NCBI RefSeq assembly: GCF_030818255.1
Contig: NZ_JAUTAG010000001.1
Span: 1,116,001-1,180,000 of the forward strand
From: Microbacterium sp. SORGH_AS_0969
GTDB lineage: Bacteria > Actinomycetota > Actinomycetes > Actinomycetales > Microbacteriaceae
Length of the DNA stretch: 64,000 nucleotides
Direction of reading: 5' to 3'
In this document: piece after piece, positions 7,748 to 15,395 of the stretch
Numbering within the stretch: the first letter of the stretch is position 1
Layout: every line of letters starts with the position of its first letter
The notes under the pieces: model-generated
Seen by the model: only the letters and a program-made list of their open reading frames with translations
Database searches by the model: none
Told to the model about the DNA's origin: nothing
Position numbers and translations under genes: made by a program

Positions 7748-8011
7748 TCAGGCTGCGCCGACGACGCCGGCGGCGCGTCGAGACACCTCGGCCGCGCGGT
7801 GAGCTGCCGCCGCCGAACGACGGTCGTACTCGGCCGCGTCAATCGCGCCGCGCGCGTAGTCCGTCAGGTTCTCGACGTCCTCGCGCGTGGGCTCCCAGCC
7901 CTCATGCCAGCCGGCGGCGAGGGATTGCACGACGGCGCGACGCTGCTTGTCGGTGAGCTGCGCGAACAGCTCCGGGTACTGCTGCTCGATCTTCATCTGC
8001 GACTCGGCCAC
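7748..8011 (-). CDS. VbhA-like antitoxin of the Fic toxin
   Basis: 87 residues. The segment VVQSLAAGWHEGWEPTREDV aligns with the VbhA/FicA antitoxin helix, with the Fic-blocking Glu37-Gly38 retained. The position normally occupied by Ser/Thr in the class I inhibition motif (S/T)xxxE(G/N) is Ala33 here. The rest is a helical region (ENLTDYARGAIDAAEYDRRS). Order antitoxin first, toxin second, with one base between them, is the usual arrangement. It is the first gene of the chain, with an inverted repeat 37 nt upstream. Confidence 0.75.
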   Translation of the reverse strand: MAESQMKIEQQYPELFAQLTDKQRRAVVQSLAAGWHEGWEPTREDVENLTDYARGAIDAAEYDRRSAAAAHRAAEVSRRAAGVVGAA

Positions 8012-8047
8012 GGTGGCTCCCCTCGGTCCCCACCAATTCTATCAAAT

Positions 8048-8078
8048 GATGCAAAAGGGCTCCACTTGTTTTTGCATC
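8048..8078 (-). promoter_or_regulatory. 9-bp inverted repeat upstream of the antitoxin gene, likely operator
   Basis: GATGCAAAA (8048-8056) and TTTTGCATC (8070-8078) are perfect 9-bp arms 13 bp apart, 37 bp before the antitoxin start. A third half-site TTTTGCAC occurs at about 8100. This looks like an autoregulatory operator for the toxin-antitoxin operon; use by the resolvase is less likely since resolvase sites usually carry TGTC arms. Confidence 0.5.
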
Positions 8079-8222
8079 GGTTCGGGTTTCGCGACGGGGT
8101 TTTGCACCGCGGCGATCGGCGTGTTTCCGGCAACTCTGTGAAGCGCGGCGGTAATTGTCGCGTTTGTCGCGTCGCTTCGGCGCCCAAGGAGGAGGGCTTC
8201 TTGAGCCAGCGCGGCTGGAGCC

Positions 8223-9032
8223 TCACATGGTTAGCAGCGGTGGGATCAGCATGGCAACGATGGTTGCATCGGCCACGACGTGGGCGAGGTAGGTGGCCAG
8301 CATTCCTCCTGTGCGGGTGCGCAAGTAGCCCAGCATCAGCGCCCACGTTCCGGCGAGCAGGACGCCGACGATCCCGTTTGGAACGCCGTGGAGGTGTGCG
8401 AGTCCGAATGCGAGAGCGGTGAGAGCGACAGCCGATCGAGGTGGGAAGTACCGCAGCATGGGTGTCAGCAATAGTCCGAAGAAGATGCTGTCCTCGATCG
8501 CACCGTTCAAGACGGTGAAGCCGAGGGCGCCCGCCACCGCAACCGGGGCAGCCACCGATCCGGCGAGCTCGCTGTATGTGGTCGGCAGCTGTCCGTCGAA
8601 CACGGTTTGCCAGAGCAGGAGGGCAACGACACTCACGGCGGCCACTGCTCCTATGGTCGCCCAGGCCTGTCCATCGAACCGCCCGACTCGTAGCCATTCA
8701 CGCCACCGTGCGAGGCGGCCGGCTCTCCACGAGATGAGCGCTGTCACCCCAATGGCAATCGCTGGCCCGCTCGGCCACAGACCAATGCCCGGAACCAGGC
8801 CGACGATGTAGAGCAGAGCGACCAGGATGATCGCATCCTTGGCCTCCGCCGCGTCGAGAGATCGTAGCCATAGGCTCAGCCCGACTGCGACCCCCGCCGC
8901 TACGACTGCGAACGGCAACGAGCCGACGACAACTGGTTGCAAGGCTCCCATTATGAGCAGCGCGATAGACACAACACGCCCACGCACGACCTCGCCTGGC
9001 ATGTGCTGATCGTGTGCGTTCATACGCCTCAT
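8223..9032 (-). CDS. CPBP family intramembrane protease
   Basis: 269 residues from the ATG at 9032 (another ATG at 9023 is equally possible). Multiple TM helices. The CPBP (Abi/Rce1-like) signature is visible near the C-terminus: EDSIFFG in the place of EExxxR, FGLAHLHG (motif 2 His) and LAHVVADAT (motif 3 His and Asp). The Arg of motif 1 is replaced by Phe/Gly, a deviation seen in parts of the family. Such proteins cleave membrane substrates or protect against bacteriocins. It stands alone in the island, divergent from the MFS/MerR pair. Confidence 0.75.
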   Translation of the reverse strand: MRRMNAHDQHMPGEVVRGRVVSIALLIMGALQPVVVGSLPFAVVAAGVAVGLSLWLRSLDAAEAKDAIILVALLYIVGLVPGIGLWPSGPAIAIGVTALISWRAGRLARWREWLRVGRFDGQAWATIGAVAAVSVVALLLWQTVFDGQLPTTYSELAGSVAAPVAVAGALGFTVLNGAIEDSIFFGLLLTPMLRYFPPRSAVALTALAFGLAHLHGVPNGIVGVLLAGTWALMLGYLRTRTGGMLATYLAHVVADATIVAMLIPPLLTM

Positions 9033-9334
9033 GATGTCGTGACTGAGAGGCAAGTCGTCGCAAAGATGCGCAGCGCATGCCGTGAGGGCGGAGTGCCGGC
9101 TGGACGTTGCACCTCTTTCGGCCCCCACCGCCCCGAAGCCCAATCGTCCCCCGCGGGATCGGGACTAAATGGCCTGTCTTCCATAGAGCCCTCGCGAACG
9201 ACCGTTCATGAGACGGTCCTCCTACCGCCGAGCTACTTCCGCGAGTCGTGTCTCACAACCTGTGGTTGTTCACGGAATGTGGCGGTGATTCGGTCACAGA
9301 GGTTGGCGGCTCGAAGGGCAAATGACGGCGGCGC
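9033..9334. other. divergent intergenic region without a supported gene
   Basis: About 300 bp between the CPBP gene (reading left) and the MFS gene (reading right). No ORF here has convincing codon bias or a start with a ribosome site. I see no strong repeat; the MFS promoter lies at its right edge. Confidence 0.5.
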
Positions 9335-9365
9335 TTGACCCTGCCCCTACGTCATGGTTCGTACT
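9335..9365 (+). promoter_or_regulatory. MerR-type promoter with 19-bp spacer before the MFS gene
   Basis: TTGACC at 9335-9340 and CGTACT at 9360-9365 are separated by 19 bp, the overlong spacing typical of promoters activated by MerR-family regulators; a merR-type gene is the second gene of the operon. Transcription would begin about 9372, exactly at an ATG, implying a leaderless mRNA. The inverted repeat in the spacer is weak (ACC...GGT). Confidence 0.4.
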
Positions 9366-9371
9366 GAAGCG

Positions 9372-10628
9372 ATGAGGCTCACTCCTGTTGCGTATCTGGC
9401 GTCCTATTTACTGTCGCTGCTTGGCAACTCGATCGCGGGCGTTGCTCTGCCGCTGATTGTCTTGCAGGTCACCGGTAGTGCCCTCGGTGCTGGTGCGGTC
9501 GCCGCGGCAACGGCGATCCCTGCCATGCTTGCGGGCCTGCTGATGGGTGTGGTCATCGACCGGATCAACCGGCGCACATCGTCGGTCGTGACCGATCTCG
9601 TCTCGGCCGCGTCGGTCGCAGCGTTGCCGCTGATCGACCTGCTCTCGGGACTGAGCCTGGGCTGGTTCATCCTGTTCGGCATCATCGGTTCGTTGGGAGA
9701 TGTGCCGGGCATGACTGCTAGGGATGCCCTGTTGCCCGCGATCGTGCGCCACAGCAGGATCGCTTCGGAACGGCTCATGGGAGTCCGCGAGGCCCTGGGC
9801 GCGGTCGCGCTGCTGCTCGGCCCAGCGGCGGCAGGGACGCTCATGGTGCTGTTCGACGGGTCCACGGTGCTGTGGATAACCGCGGCGACATCATTGGCAG
9901 CGGCGCTGCTGACGTTGCTCATCCCGCACCACGTCGGTGCCGTTGTCACCGCGGACGGCGCTGCGGCCACTGTCACGGGCAACGGCTGGGTCGCGCTCCG
10001 GGACGGGTGGCGGGTGCTACTTGGTAGCCGATTCCTGATCGTCACCACGGTGCTGAGCCTCGCGTCGGTGATCGTGCTTGCTTCCCTGCAAGGGTTGATC
10101 CTGCCTGTCTACTTCACGCTCGTCGGGCAACCCGGAATGCTCGGCTTCATCCTCACCGCCCTGGCCGCTGGAATGCTGGTCGGCGGTACGGTTTACGCGA
10201 TCGCTGGCACCCGCGGACGACGGCGCGCATGGTTCCTCTCTGGGCTGCTCGGTAGCACCCTCGGCTTCGGTCTCATCGCCACCCTGTCCTCCGTGTGGGT
10301 GGTCTTGGCCGGCGCATTCGTCGTCGGCCTGTCCAGCGGACTCTTCGGCAGCCTGATCGGAGTGCTGATGATCGAGCGCATCCCCGAGCAGATGCGCGGA
10401 CGGATCATGGGCACACAGAACGCGATCATGACCGCCGCCCCACCCGTCGGGATCGTGACCGCCGCCGTTCTCACTGAGTACGCGGGCGTGAACGTCGCGG
10501 CGATCGCTCTCGTGAGTGTGTGGCTGGTCGCGGTCGCCGTCGGCTTGTTCGCACGCTCGCTGCATAACCTGGACCCCGAGTCGGCAGAGGCCGGCAACGG
10601 CGAGACGGCGGTGGTTGACAGTGCATAG
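9372..10628 (+). CDS. MFS efflux transporter (DHA3/macrolide-type)
   Basis: 418 residues from the ATG at 9372; an upstream in-frame ATG at 9354 has no ribosome site and would lie inside the predicted promoter. Twelve hydrophobic segments, with the MFS loop 2-3 motif GVVIDRINRRTSSV and the family-typical GDVPGMTARDALLPAIV after TM4, as in drug exporters of the DHA3 group. The C-terminal half contains RIPEQMRGRIMGTQNAIMTA, another group hallmark. It is followed by an overlapping merR-type regulator gene, suggesting inducible resistance to a drug-like compound; the substrate is unknown. Confidence 0.82.
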   Translation: MRLTPVAYLASYLLSLLGNSIAGVALPLIVLQVTGSALGAGAVAAATAIPAMLAGLLMGVVIDRINRRTSSVVTDLVSAASVAALPLIDLLSGLSLGWFILFGIIGSLGDVPGMTARDALLPAIVRHSRIASERLMGVREALGAVALLLGPAAAGTLMVLFDGSTVLWITAATSLAAALLTLLIPHHVGAVVTADGAAATVTGNGWVALRDGWRVLLGSRFLIVTTVLSLASVIVLASLQGLILPVYFTLVGQPGMLGFILTALAAGMLVGGTVYAIAGTRGRRRAWFLSGLLGSTLGFGLIATLSSVWVVLAGAFVVGLSSGLFGSLIGVLMIERIPEQMRGRIMGTQNAIMTAAPPVGIVTAAVLTEYAGVNVAAIALVSVWLVAVAVGLFARSLHNLDPESAEAGNGETAVVDSA

Positions 10629-11448
10629 CGGAGAGTTGGCGCGACTCGCGGGGGTCACTGTCCGGGCGTTGCGCCACTATCACCAGGTTGGCGTGTTGCC
10701 GGAACCTGACCGTGGGCGCAATGGGTATCGCAGCTACGACGTGCACGACCTGATCCGGGTCGTTCGAATCAAGCGCCTCGCCTCGCTGGGGATACCGCTG
10801 GATCGGATGCCCGATCTGCTCAACGATGCGGCACCAGATGAAGGAGGGCTGCTGGATGAGCTGGACGCCGCGTTTGCGGGGCAGATCGAACGTCTCACAG
10901 AGCAACGCAACCTCATCGCCCATCTCCGCATCCACGACGCGGCCCCGGACCTTCCCCCGGAGCTGGCTCCGTTCCTCGCAGTCTTCGTAGCCACGGGACT
11001 ACCGCCGAACCTCGCGAAAATCGACCGCGACCAATCGGTACTACTGGCGCACCTCGTCGGAAAAGAGGGGATGCCATTTCTCGCGCGCTTCTACGAGCGG
11101 ATAAGCGGATCCACGGTCGCTCCGTCCATAGCTGACATCGCGGAGCGTTTCGATCGGCTCGGACCGACGAGCACTGAGCAGGACATCTCCGCGCTCGTCG
11201 AGAACATCGTCGTATCGTTTGAGCCGTTGCTCGACGAGTTCTCGAATGGTCCGCAGCCCTACGAGCTGATCGGTTCCGCGAGCCTGTTTAGCGAGTACAC
11301 GTCGGACGTGCTCAACGAGCAACAGCAGAGCACGCTCACACGAATCGCAACGGTACTAACGAGCAGAAGCCCCAATGACGGGGCGAGTCGCGACTCCGGC
11401 TCGACACCGGGCGTCCCTTACCCTGATCCGGAGACAGCGACAGGGTAG
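10621..11448 (+). CDS. MerR family transcriptional regulator
   Basis: 275 residues from the GTG at 10621, overlapping the MFS stop by 8 nt. The N-terminal 70 residues are a MerR winged helix: GELARLAGVTVRALRHYHQV, then YRSYDVHDLIRVVRIKRLAS. A coiled region (LLDELDAAFAGQIERLTEQR) follows, as in MerR dimerisation helices. The C-terminal 150 residues form an effector domain without the Cys ligands of metal sensors, so a multidrug-sensing role like TipA/BmrR is more likely. It probably controls the operon via the 9335-9365 promoter. Confidence 0.82.
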   Translation: MHSGELARLAGVTVRALRHYHQVGVLPEPDRGRNGYRSYDVHDLIRVVRIKRLASLGIPLDRMPDLLNDAAPDEGGLLDELDAAFAGQIERLTEQRNLIAHLRIHDAAPDLPPELAPFLAVFVATGLPPNLAKIDRDQSVLLAHLVGKEGMPFLARFYERISGSTVAPSIADIAERFDRLGPTSTEQDISALVENIVVSFEPLLDEFSNGPQPYELIGSASLFSEYTSDVLNEQQQSTLTRIATVLTSRSPNDGASRDSGSTPGVPYPDPETATG

Positions 11449-11476
11449 GTGGACTTCGTCTCCGACAGGGGCCACT

Positions 11477-11625
11477 CGTCCCGAAAAACTAAAGATTTTC
11501 AAGACATAAGAGGCTGCGTTATTCAGGCGCTTCCCTCCCCCGCATTTTCGAGGTTCACCACCGTCTCGGAAAGTCATCTCACAGCATCCCGTGTCTCAGT
11601 AGCTCTGCGAGGACTTTACGGGACA
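11477..11625 (+). promoter_or_regulatory. possible res site region for the adjacent resolvase
   Basis: Two dyads lie directly before the resolvase gene. 11477-11506 (30 bp) has arms CGTCCCGAAAA and, inverted, TGTCTTGAAAA. 11592-11625 (34 bp) has arms TGTCTCAGTA and, inverted, TGTCCCGTAA. The TGTC-ended arms and 28-34-bp lengths resemble Tn3-family resolvase subsites. The two sites are farther apart than in Tn3 res, so this is a candidate only. Confidence 0.35.
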
Positions 11626-11635
11626 AGATGGGCGG

Positions 11636-12244
11636 GTGAGGCTTCTCGGTTACACACGGGTCAGTACCGCCGGTCAGGACCCGCAACTCCAGATCGGTTC
11701 GCTCCTCTCTATAGGGGTGCAGAAGCGGGACATCTTTTCCGACGTTATGTCCGGCAGTAAAACGGCGGCGTCGCGTCCGGGGATGCGACGCCTGCTCGAG
11801 TACGCCGAACCGGGTGACACCGTGGCTGTCTGGCGAGTGGACCGGCTTGGCCGCTCCCTGATTGATGTCCTCAATACCGTGAATGGGCTCCGGGATGCCG
11901 GCATCCAGGTGATGTCTGTCTCGGATGGTATCGATCCTGCGACGTCGACGGGCCGGCTGATGCTGAACATGCTCGCCACGTTGGCGGAATACGAACGGGA
12001 ACTCATCGTCGAACGAGTCAACGCCGGCATCGCTGTGGCTCGGGAGGCCGGGATCCGGTTCGGGCGGCCGAAGTCGGACCCGGGTGTGGTGGGTGAGAAG
12101 TTGGCGATCGTGGCTCAGGCCAGAGCAGCGGGAAAGACAGCCGCCGAGGCGGCCGCGTTGGTGGGGTGGTCCCGCGCGTCCCTGTACCGGCACCAGTCCA
12201 CCGCCGGCGCGGGCAGTCCCGGTGTCGGAGTGCCCCATGAATGA
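11636..12244 (+). CDS. serine resolvase/invertase (Tn3 family), intact
   Basis: 202 residues from GTG. The catalytic domain shows LLGYTRVSTAGQDPQLQ (Ser10), VWRVDRLGRSLIDVLN, GRLMLNMLATLAEYERELIV and the long E-helix ERVNAGIAVAREAGIRFGRP. The C-terminal HTH is AAGKTAAEAAALVGWSRASL. Length and domain order are normal for small serine recombinases of the resolvase/Hin group. It shares only the family with the frameshifted copy at 6331-6934. The next gene overlaps it by 8 nt. Confidence 0.88.
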   Translation: MRLLGYTRVSTAGQDPQLQIGSLLSIGVQKRDIFSDVMSGSKTAASRPGMRRLLEYAEPGDTVAVWRVDRLGRSLIDVLNTVNGLRDAGIQVMSVSDGIDPATSTGRLMLNMLATLAEYERELIVERVNAGIAVAREAGIRFGRPKSDPGVVGEKLAIVAQARAAGKTAAEAAALVGWSRASLYRHQSTAGAGSPGVGVPHE

Positions 12245-12728
12245 GACCTGCCGCGTGCTCGCGACCCTGTCTGAACTCGACGAGGACGGTGAGGTCATCA
12301 GCGTCGGAGAGTCCATCTCTCGATGGGCAGTTCCTTATCGGCGGGTGTACTTCCACGACGCGAGTGTCGACGAGGTCCCGTTCATTTTTGATAAGTACGC
12401 CGAGGGTGGCGTCGACGGGGCCGTTGTCGTTGAGGGCATTGTGACTGCTCTTGATGCCCTCTATGTGAAGGTCACCTGGGTTGACGGAAACGGGTGGGAA
12501 CCCTGCGCAGGATCAGTTACTCGTGCGCCTCTAGAGACCACTGCGGACACGCGCCGACCAGTAGAGCATGTGGTGTGGGGCCCGACGTCAGAACCGGACG
12601 ACGATGGGGTTGCTTACGCGATCGGGTACCCGGACACCCGCGAGGGTGATCAGATGTTGGCCGGGTGGGTCTTCACGCTGGAGCGTTGGGCAGTCCGGTC
12701 CGGCGATACCGAACACGGTAGGCCCTAA
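12237..12728 (+). CDS. hypothetical protein downstream of the resolvase
   Basis: 163 residues, acidic, starting inside the last codons of the resolvase gene (8-nt overlap). No TM segment or signal. Pattern such as TWVDGNGWEPCAG and RYPDTREGDQMLAGWVFTLE-like C-terminal region is globular but unrecognised. Its 3' end overlaps the convergent small membrane gene at 12673-12975 by about 56 bp, so one of the two may be shorter than drawn. Confidence 0.55.
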   Translation: MNETCRVLATLSELDEDGEVISVGESISRWAVPYRRVYFHDASVDEVPFIFDKYAEGGVDGAVVVEGIVTALDALYVKVTWVDGNGWEPCAGSVTRAPLETTADTRRPVEHVVWGPTSEPDDDGVAYAIGYPDTREGDQMLAGWVFTLERWAVRSGDTEHGRP

Positions 12729-12975
12729 CGAACGCGACCATGCCCTTCACACCCAATATAACGGAGGCCGCGCCCAGGGCCGCGCAGAGCACGAGCGCGA
12801 CCACGATGACGACAAGTCCGGCCGGACGCTCCTCGTAGTAGTAAGTCGAGTAGGTGGGGTCCCACACCAGATACTCCGCCCCGTAACTCATCCCCATCGA
12901 GTAAACGGCGGGGACCGCCACGACGCAGACGACAGCCAAGACGAGTCGTAGCATCGCAGGCGTGAAGCGTCTCAT
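12673..12975 (-). CDS. small membrane protein of unknown function
   Basis: 100 residues from the ATG at 12975 (12984 is an alternative). Two hydrophobic segments: MLRLVLAVVCVVAVPAVYSM and GLVVIVVALVLCAALGAASV, joined by a Tyr-rich exposed loop (DPTYSTYYYEERP). The C-terminus is basic (RAYRVRYRRTG), expected in the cytoplasm. No ribosome site is obvious. The 5' ends of this gene and of the + strand gene at 12962 overlap head to head. Confidence 0.5.
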   Translation of the reverse strand: MRRFTPAMLRLVLAVVCVVAVPAVYSMGMSYGAEYLVWDPTYSTYYYEERPAGLVVIVVALVLCAALGAASVILGVKGMVAFVRAYRVRYRRTGLPNAPA

Positions 12976-13276
12976 GGACGTCATCGTGACACGCACAGAT
13001 GACCAGTTCGTGAACACCTGCTCTCTGGGTCCCGGTTGGCGTAGGAGAGCGGAGCAGCACCAGTTCGACACCGCCCGGGTGTTGCAGTGGAGCGGCGGGT
13101 GCGCTGTGGTGGCGGCATCGCTCCTAATCGGGCTTGCCGTCCGCGTCGGGCGCACGCTCTGGGCTGTGGTGTCGTTCTTCGTGGCCGGCCTCGCCGGACT
13201 CGGTGTCTTCATTGCCGCGTTCTCTGCCACGGGTGGCCTGCCGATTAAGCGGCGCGTCCATCACGCCCAGCACTGA
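12962..13276 (+). CDS. small membrane protein of unknown function
   Basis: 104 residues from a GTG. Two hydrophobic segments are visible (GGCAVVAASLLIGLAVRVG and LWAVVSFFVAGLAGLGVFIA) with a short basic hinge, and a basic C-terminus (IKRRVHHAQH). The first 40 residues are polar and less convincing, so the true start may be later. No family recognised. Confidence 0.42.
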   Translation: MKRLMDVIVTRTDDQFVNTCSLGPGWRRRAEQHQFDTARVLQWSGGCAVVAASLLIGLAVRVGRTLWAVVSFFVAGLAGLGVFIAAFSATGGLPIKRRVHHAQH

Positions 13277-13527
13277 ACTTCGCGAGTCGGTGCGAAACCG
13301 ATCGGTTCCTTCCGGTTCGTATAGGAAGGGCTAGCGTGGCACACGATGATGACCCGGGTACAAAAACGTTCGCTAACAATTCTGATCGTTCTGATCGTTA
13401 TCGTGGTCGTCGGGGGGTACGCCGTCTTGACGTCTGGTGTCTTGGCGTTCATCTTCGATCCCGACGTGGAGGCAGCCGCTTCGACAGGTGTTGCTATGAC
13501 CGCGCCGATGAGCGGAATTTGCACGCC

Positions 13528-14983
13528 GAGCCTGTCAAGTTGTGTGTGTAAGTGGGTGGTGTCTCGGGGGTTAGAGGTAGCGGTGGATGCGTTCGGGGTA
13601 GACGAGGGAGAGTTGTTCGAGGGCTTTCATCCAGTTCGTGACGACTTGCCCCTCGACGAGGCGTCCTTGGGCTTTCCGCTTGGATCCGCGGGGTAGCCCT
13701 CGTTCGCTGGCGCGGTCGCGGGCTCGTTTGTCCTCGATGTCGCAGATCGCGAGCCAGAGCAGCTTCACGGCTGCTTGGTCGTTGGGGAAGTGGCCGCGGT
13801 TTTTGATGATCTTCCGAAGCTGGAAGTTCAACGACTCGATCGCGTTCGTCGTGTAGATCACCCGCCGAAGCTCCGGCGGGAACGCCAGAAACGGTATGAA
13901 CCTCTCCCAGGCGTCCTCGAACACCTGCGCCGACCGCGGGTTCGCCTGCCCCAGCTCGGAGGCCTTAAACGTATCGAGCGCCGCCAGAGCCGCGTCCGCG
14001 GTGGGGGCCTGGTAGATCGGCTTGAGCGCTGCGGCGACGGCCTTGCGTTGCCCGTAGGCGACGAAGCGCATCGCGTTGCGGATGAGGTGAACGACACAGG
14101 TTTGGACCATCGATTCCGGCCAGGTCGCCTCGATCGCTTCGGGGAACCCGGTCAGCCCGTCAACGCAGACGATGAGGACATCGCGGACACCACGGTTGGC
14201 GAGTTCGGCGCAGACGGACGCCCAGAACTTCGCGCCCTCGGCGTGTTGGACCCAGATCCCGAGGACGTGCTTGATGCCGTCCATGTCGACGCCGACAGCG
14301 ATATGGGCGGCCTTGTTGCGGACGTGGCCGCCGTCACGGACCTTGATCACCAGGGCATCGAGGTAGATGACGGGGTAGAACGCCTCCAGCGGCCGTGACT
14401 GCCAGGCCAGGACCTCGTCGGCGATCTCCTCGGTGATGTTGGAGATTGTCTCGTGGCTGAGGTCGACGCCGAGGGTTGCGACAAGGTGATGCTCGATGTC
14501 GCGGACGGTCATCCCGCCGGCGTAGAGCGAGACGATCATCTCGTCCAACTGCGACAACCGTCGCGACCCGGTCGGGACCAGCCGCGGCGTGAACGTGCCG
14601 TTGCGGTCCCGGGGGATCCGCAACTCGACCTCGCCCGCCGTGGTCCCCACCGTCTTCGGAAACGACCCATTCCGGGAGTTCGGATGCAGCGCCGCTTCGG
14701 GGTCGCCCTTCTCATAACCGACGTGCTCGGTCAGCTCCGCCTGCAGCCCCCGCTCGAGACCGGTCTTGATCAGCTGCTGAATGAAGCCGCCGTCGCCATC
14801 GAGCTGAACCTCGCCGGCGTCGATCTTCGCGAACAAGTCATCCAGCATCCCGGACTCGATCAGACGCTGAGCACCCTCAGCCTGGGCCTTACGCCGCTCT
14901 TCACGCGACGCCTTGTCGATAGCCAACAGTGTGTTTCCTTTCGTAAGGAGACCCACCCCTTACACACACCATTTGACACGCTC
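13528..14983. mobile_element. IS256-family insertion sequence, complete, with 8-bp target duplication
   Basis: 1456 bp. The ends are 25-bp imperfect inverted repeats beginning GAGCCTGTCAAG (left) and GAGCGTGTCAAA (right, read inward), with 22 of 25 bases identical and a shared GTGTGTGTAAG core. Identical 8-bp flanks TGCACGCC at 13520-13527 and 14984-14991 are the target duplication, the size expected for IS256. It carries one transposase gene on the minus strand. Matching duplications and an open transposase frame argue for recent insertion. Confidence 0.92.
13571..14926 (-). CDS. IS256 family (Mutator-like) transposase
   Basis: About 451 residues if started at the TTG at 14926, which has AAAGGA upstream; a GTG at 14956 would add ten residues but sits against the terminal repeat. 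DDE core is intact: VIYLDALVIKVRD, LIVCVDGLTGFPEAI and TTNAIESLNFQLRKI containing the catalytic Glu. TVRDIEHHLVATLGVDLSHE and the C-terminal LWLAICDIEDKRARDR are typical of Mutator-type transposases. Fully open, so probably active. Confidence 0.93.
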   Translation of the reverse strand: MAIDKASREERRKAQAEGAQRLIESGMLDDLFAKIDAGEVQLDGDGGFIQQLIKTGLERGLQAELTEHVGYEKGDPEAALHPNSRNGSFPKTVGTTAGEVELRIPRDRNGTFTPRLVPTGSRRLSQLDEMIVSLYAGGMTVRDIEHHLVATLGVDLSHETISNITEEIADEVLAWQSRPLEAFYPVIYLDALVIKVRDGGHVRNKAAHIAVGVDMDGIKHVLGIWVQHAEGAKFWASVCAELANRGVRDVLIVCVDGLTGFPEAIEATWPESMVQTCVVHLIRNAMRFVAYGQRKAVAAALKPIYQAPTADAALAALDTFKASELGQANPRSAQVFEDAWERFIPFLAFPPELRRVIYTTNAIESLNFQLRKIIKNRGHFPNDQAAVKLLWLAICDIEDKRARDRASERGLPRGSKRKAQGRLVEGQVVTNWMKALEQLSLVYPERIHRYL

Positions 14984-15060
14984 TGCACGCCCCGACCACC
15001 CTGCGCGATCTCCTAACGGCGAGGGAAGAAGCCCTCCCCAAATCTGTACAGGGGACGTGC

Positions 15061-15342
15061 GTGGTCACACCCCGCATCACCAGGAAAATGCTGGAAAGTG
15101 ACGCCTGGAGGCAGACCCAGAACCTCACGCAGAGTGTCGACACACTCGAAACCCTCACACCCAGAGAGCGCGAAGTAGCCCACGCAATCTCTGAGGGCCT
15201 CACCAACCGCGAACTTGCTGAACGCTTCCAGCTGTCCGAGGCCACCATCAAGACCTACGTCAGTCGCATCCTTTCCAAGCTCCAGGCCCGCGACCGAGTA
15301 GAGATAGTTCTCCGTGTCCAGCGAGCCTCGCGGTGGAGATGA
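15061..15342 (+). CDS. stand-alone LuxR-type HTH protein, possibly a response-regulator remnant
   Basis: 93 residues from a GTG with GGGGA 5 nt upstream. Residues about 30-88 are a LuxR/NarL HTH: LTPREREVAHAISEGLTNRE, LAERFQLSEATIKTYVSRIL, then SKLQARDRVEIVLRV. There is no receiver domain; the N-terminus (VTPRITRKMLES) resembles the linker that follows the receiver in NarL-type regulators. It may be a genuine single-domain regulator or the 3' fragment of a decayed response regulator. It sits 70 bp right of the IS256 element and before an ABC exporter. Confidence 0.65.
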   Translation: MVTPRITRKMLESDAWRQTQNLTQSVDTLETLTPREREVAHAISEGLTNRELAERFQLSEATIKTYVSRILSKLQARDRVEIVLRVQRASRWR

Positions 15343-15360
15343 GGCTGGCCGATGGATCCC

Positions 15361-15395
15361 CCCCACAGCGGGATGCTAGTTCCCGCGCAGTGGGG
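15361..15395 (+). terminator. hairpin after the LuxR-type gene
   Basis: CCCCAC (15361-15366) pairs with GTGGGG (15390-15395), extended inward by GCGGGA and TCCCGC with one bulge. It lies 19 bp after the LuxR-type stop. No U-tract follows, as is common for actinobacterial terminators. Confidence 0.45.

Larger units (their letters stand above)
13346..15016 (+). pseudogene. small single-TM protein gene interrupted by the IS256-family element
   Basis: Codons from 13346 give MMTRVQKRSLTILIVLIVIV followed by GGYAVLTSGVLAFIF, i.e. a basic N-terminus and a TM anchor. At codon 59 the frame enters the target duplication TGCACGCC and then the insertion sequence. Removing the element and one duplication copy restores a 68-residue protein ending CTPRPPCAIS with a TAA at 15016. 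In the present sequence the reading frame instead runs through the IS end for 116 codons, so only the last seven native residues are replaced by an IS-encoded tail. Native function unknown. Confidence 0.6.

Noticed and set aside
8223..9032. Abortive-infection phage defence gene
   Set aside because: CPBP proteases were once labelled Abi, but the sequence supports only membership of the protease family, not a phage role.
13336..13551. Alternative frame (CCYDRADERNLHA) that would join the LuxR frame across the IS
   Set aside because: Lacks a receiver-domain pattern; the overlapping frame with a clear TM segment is the better gene.
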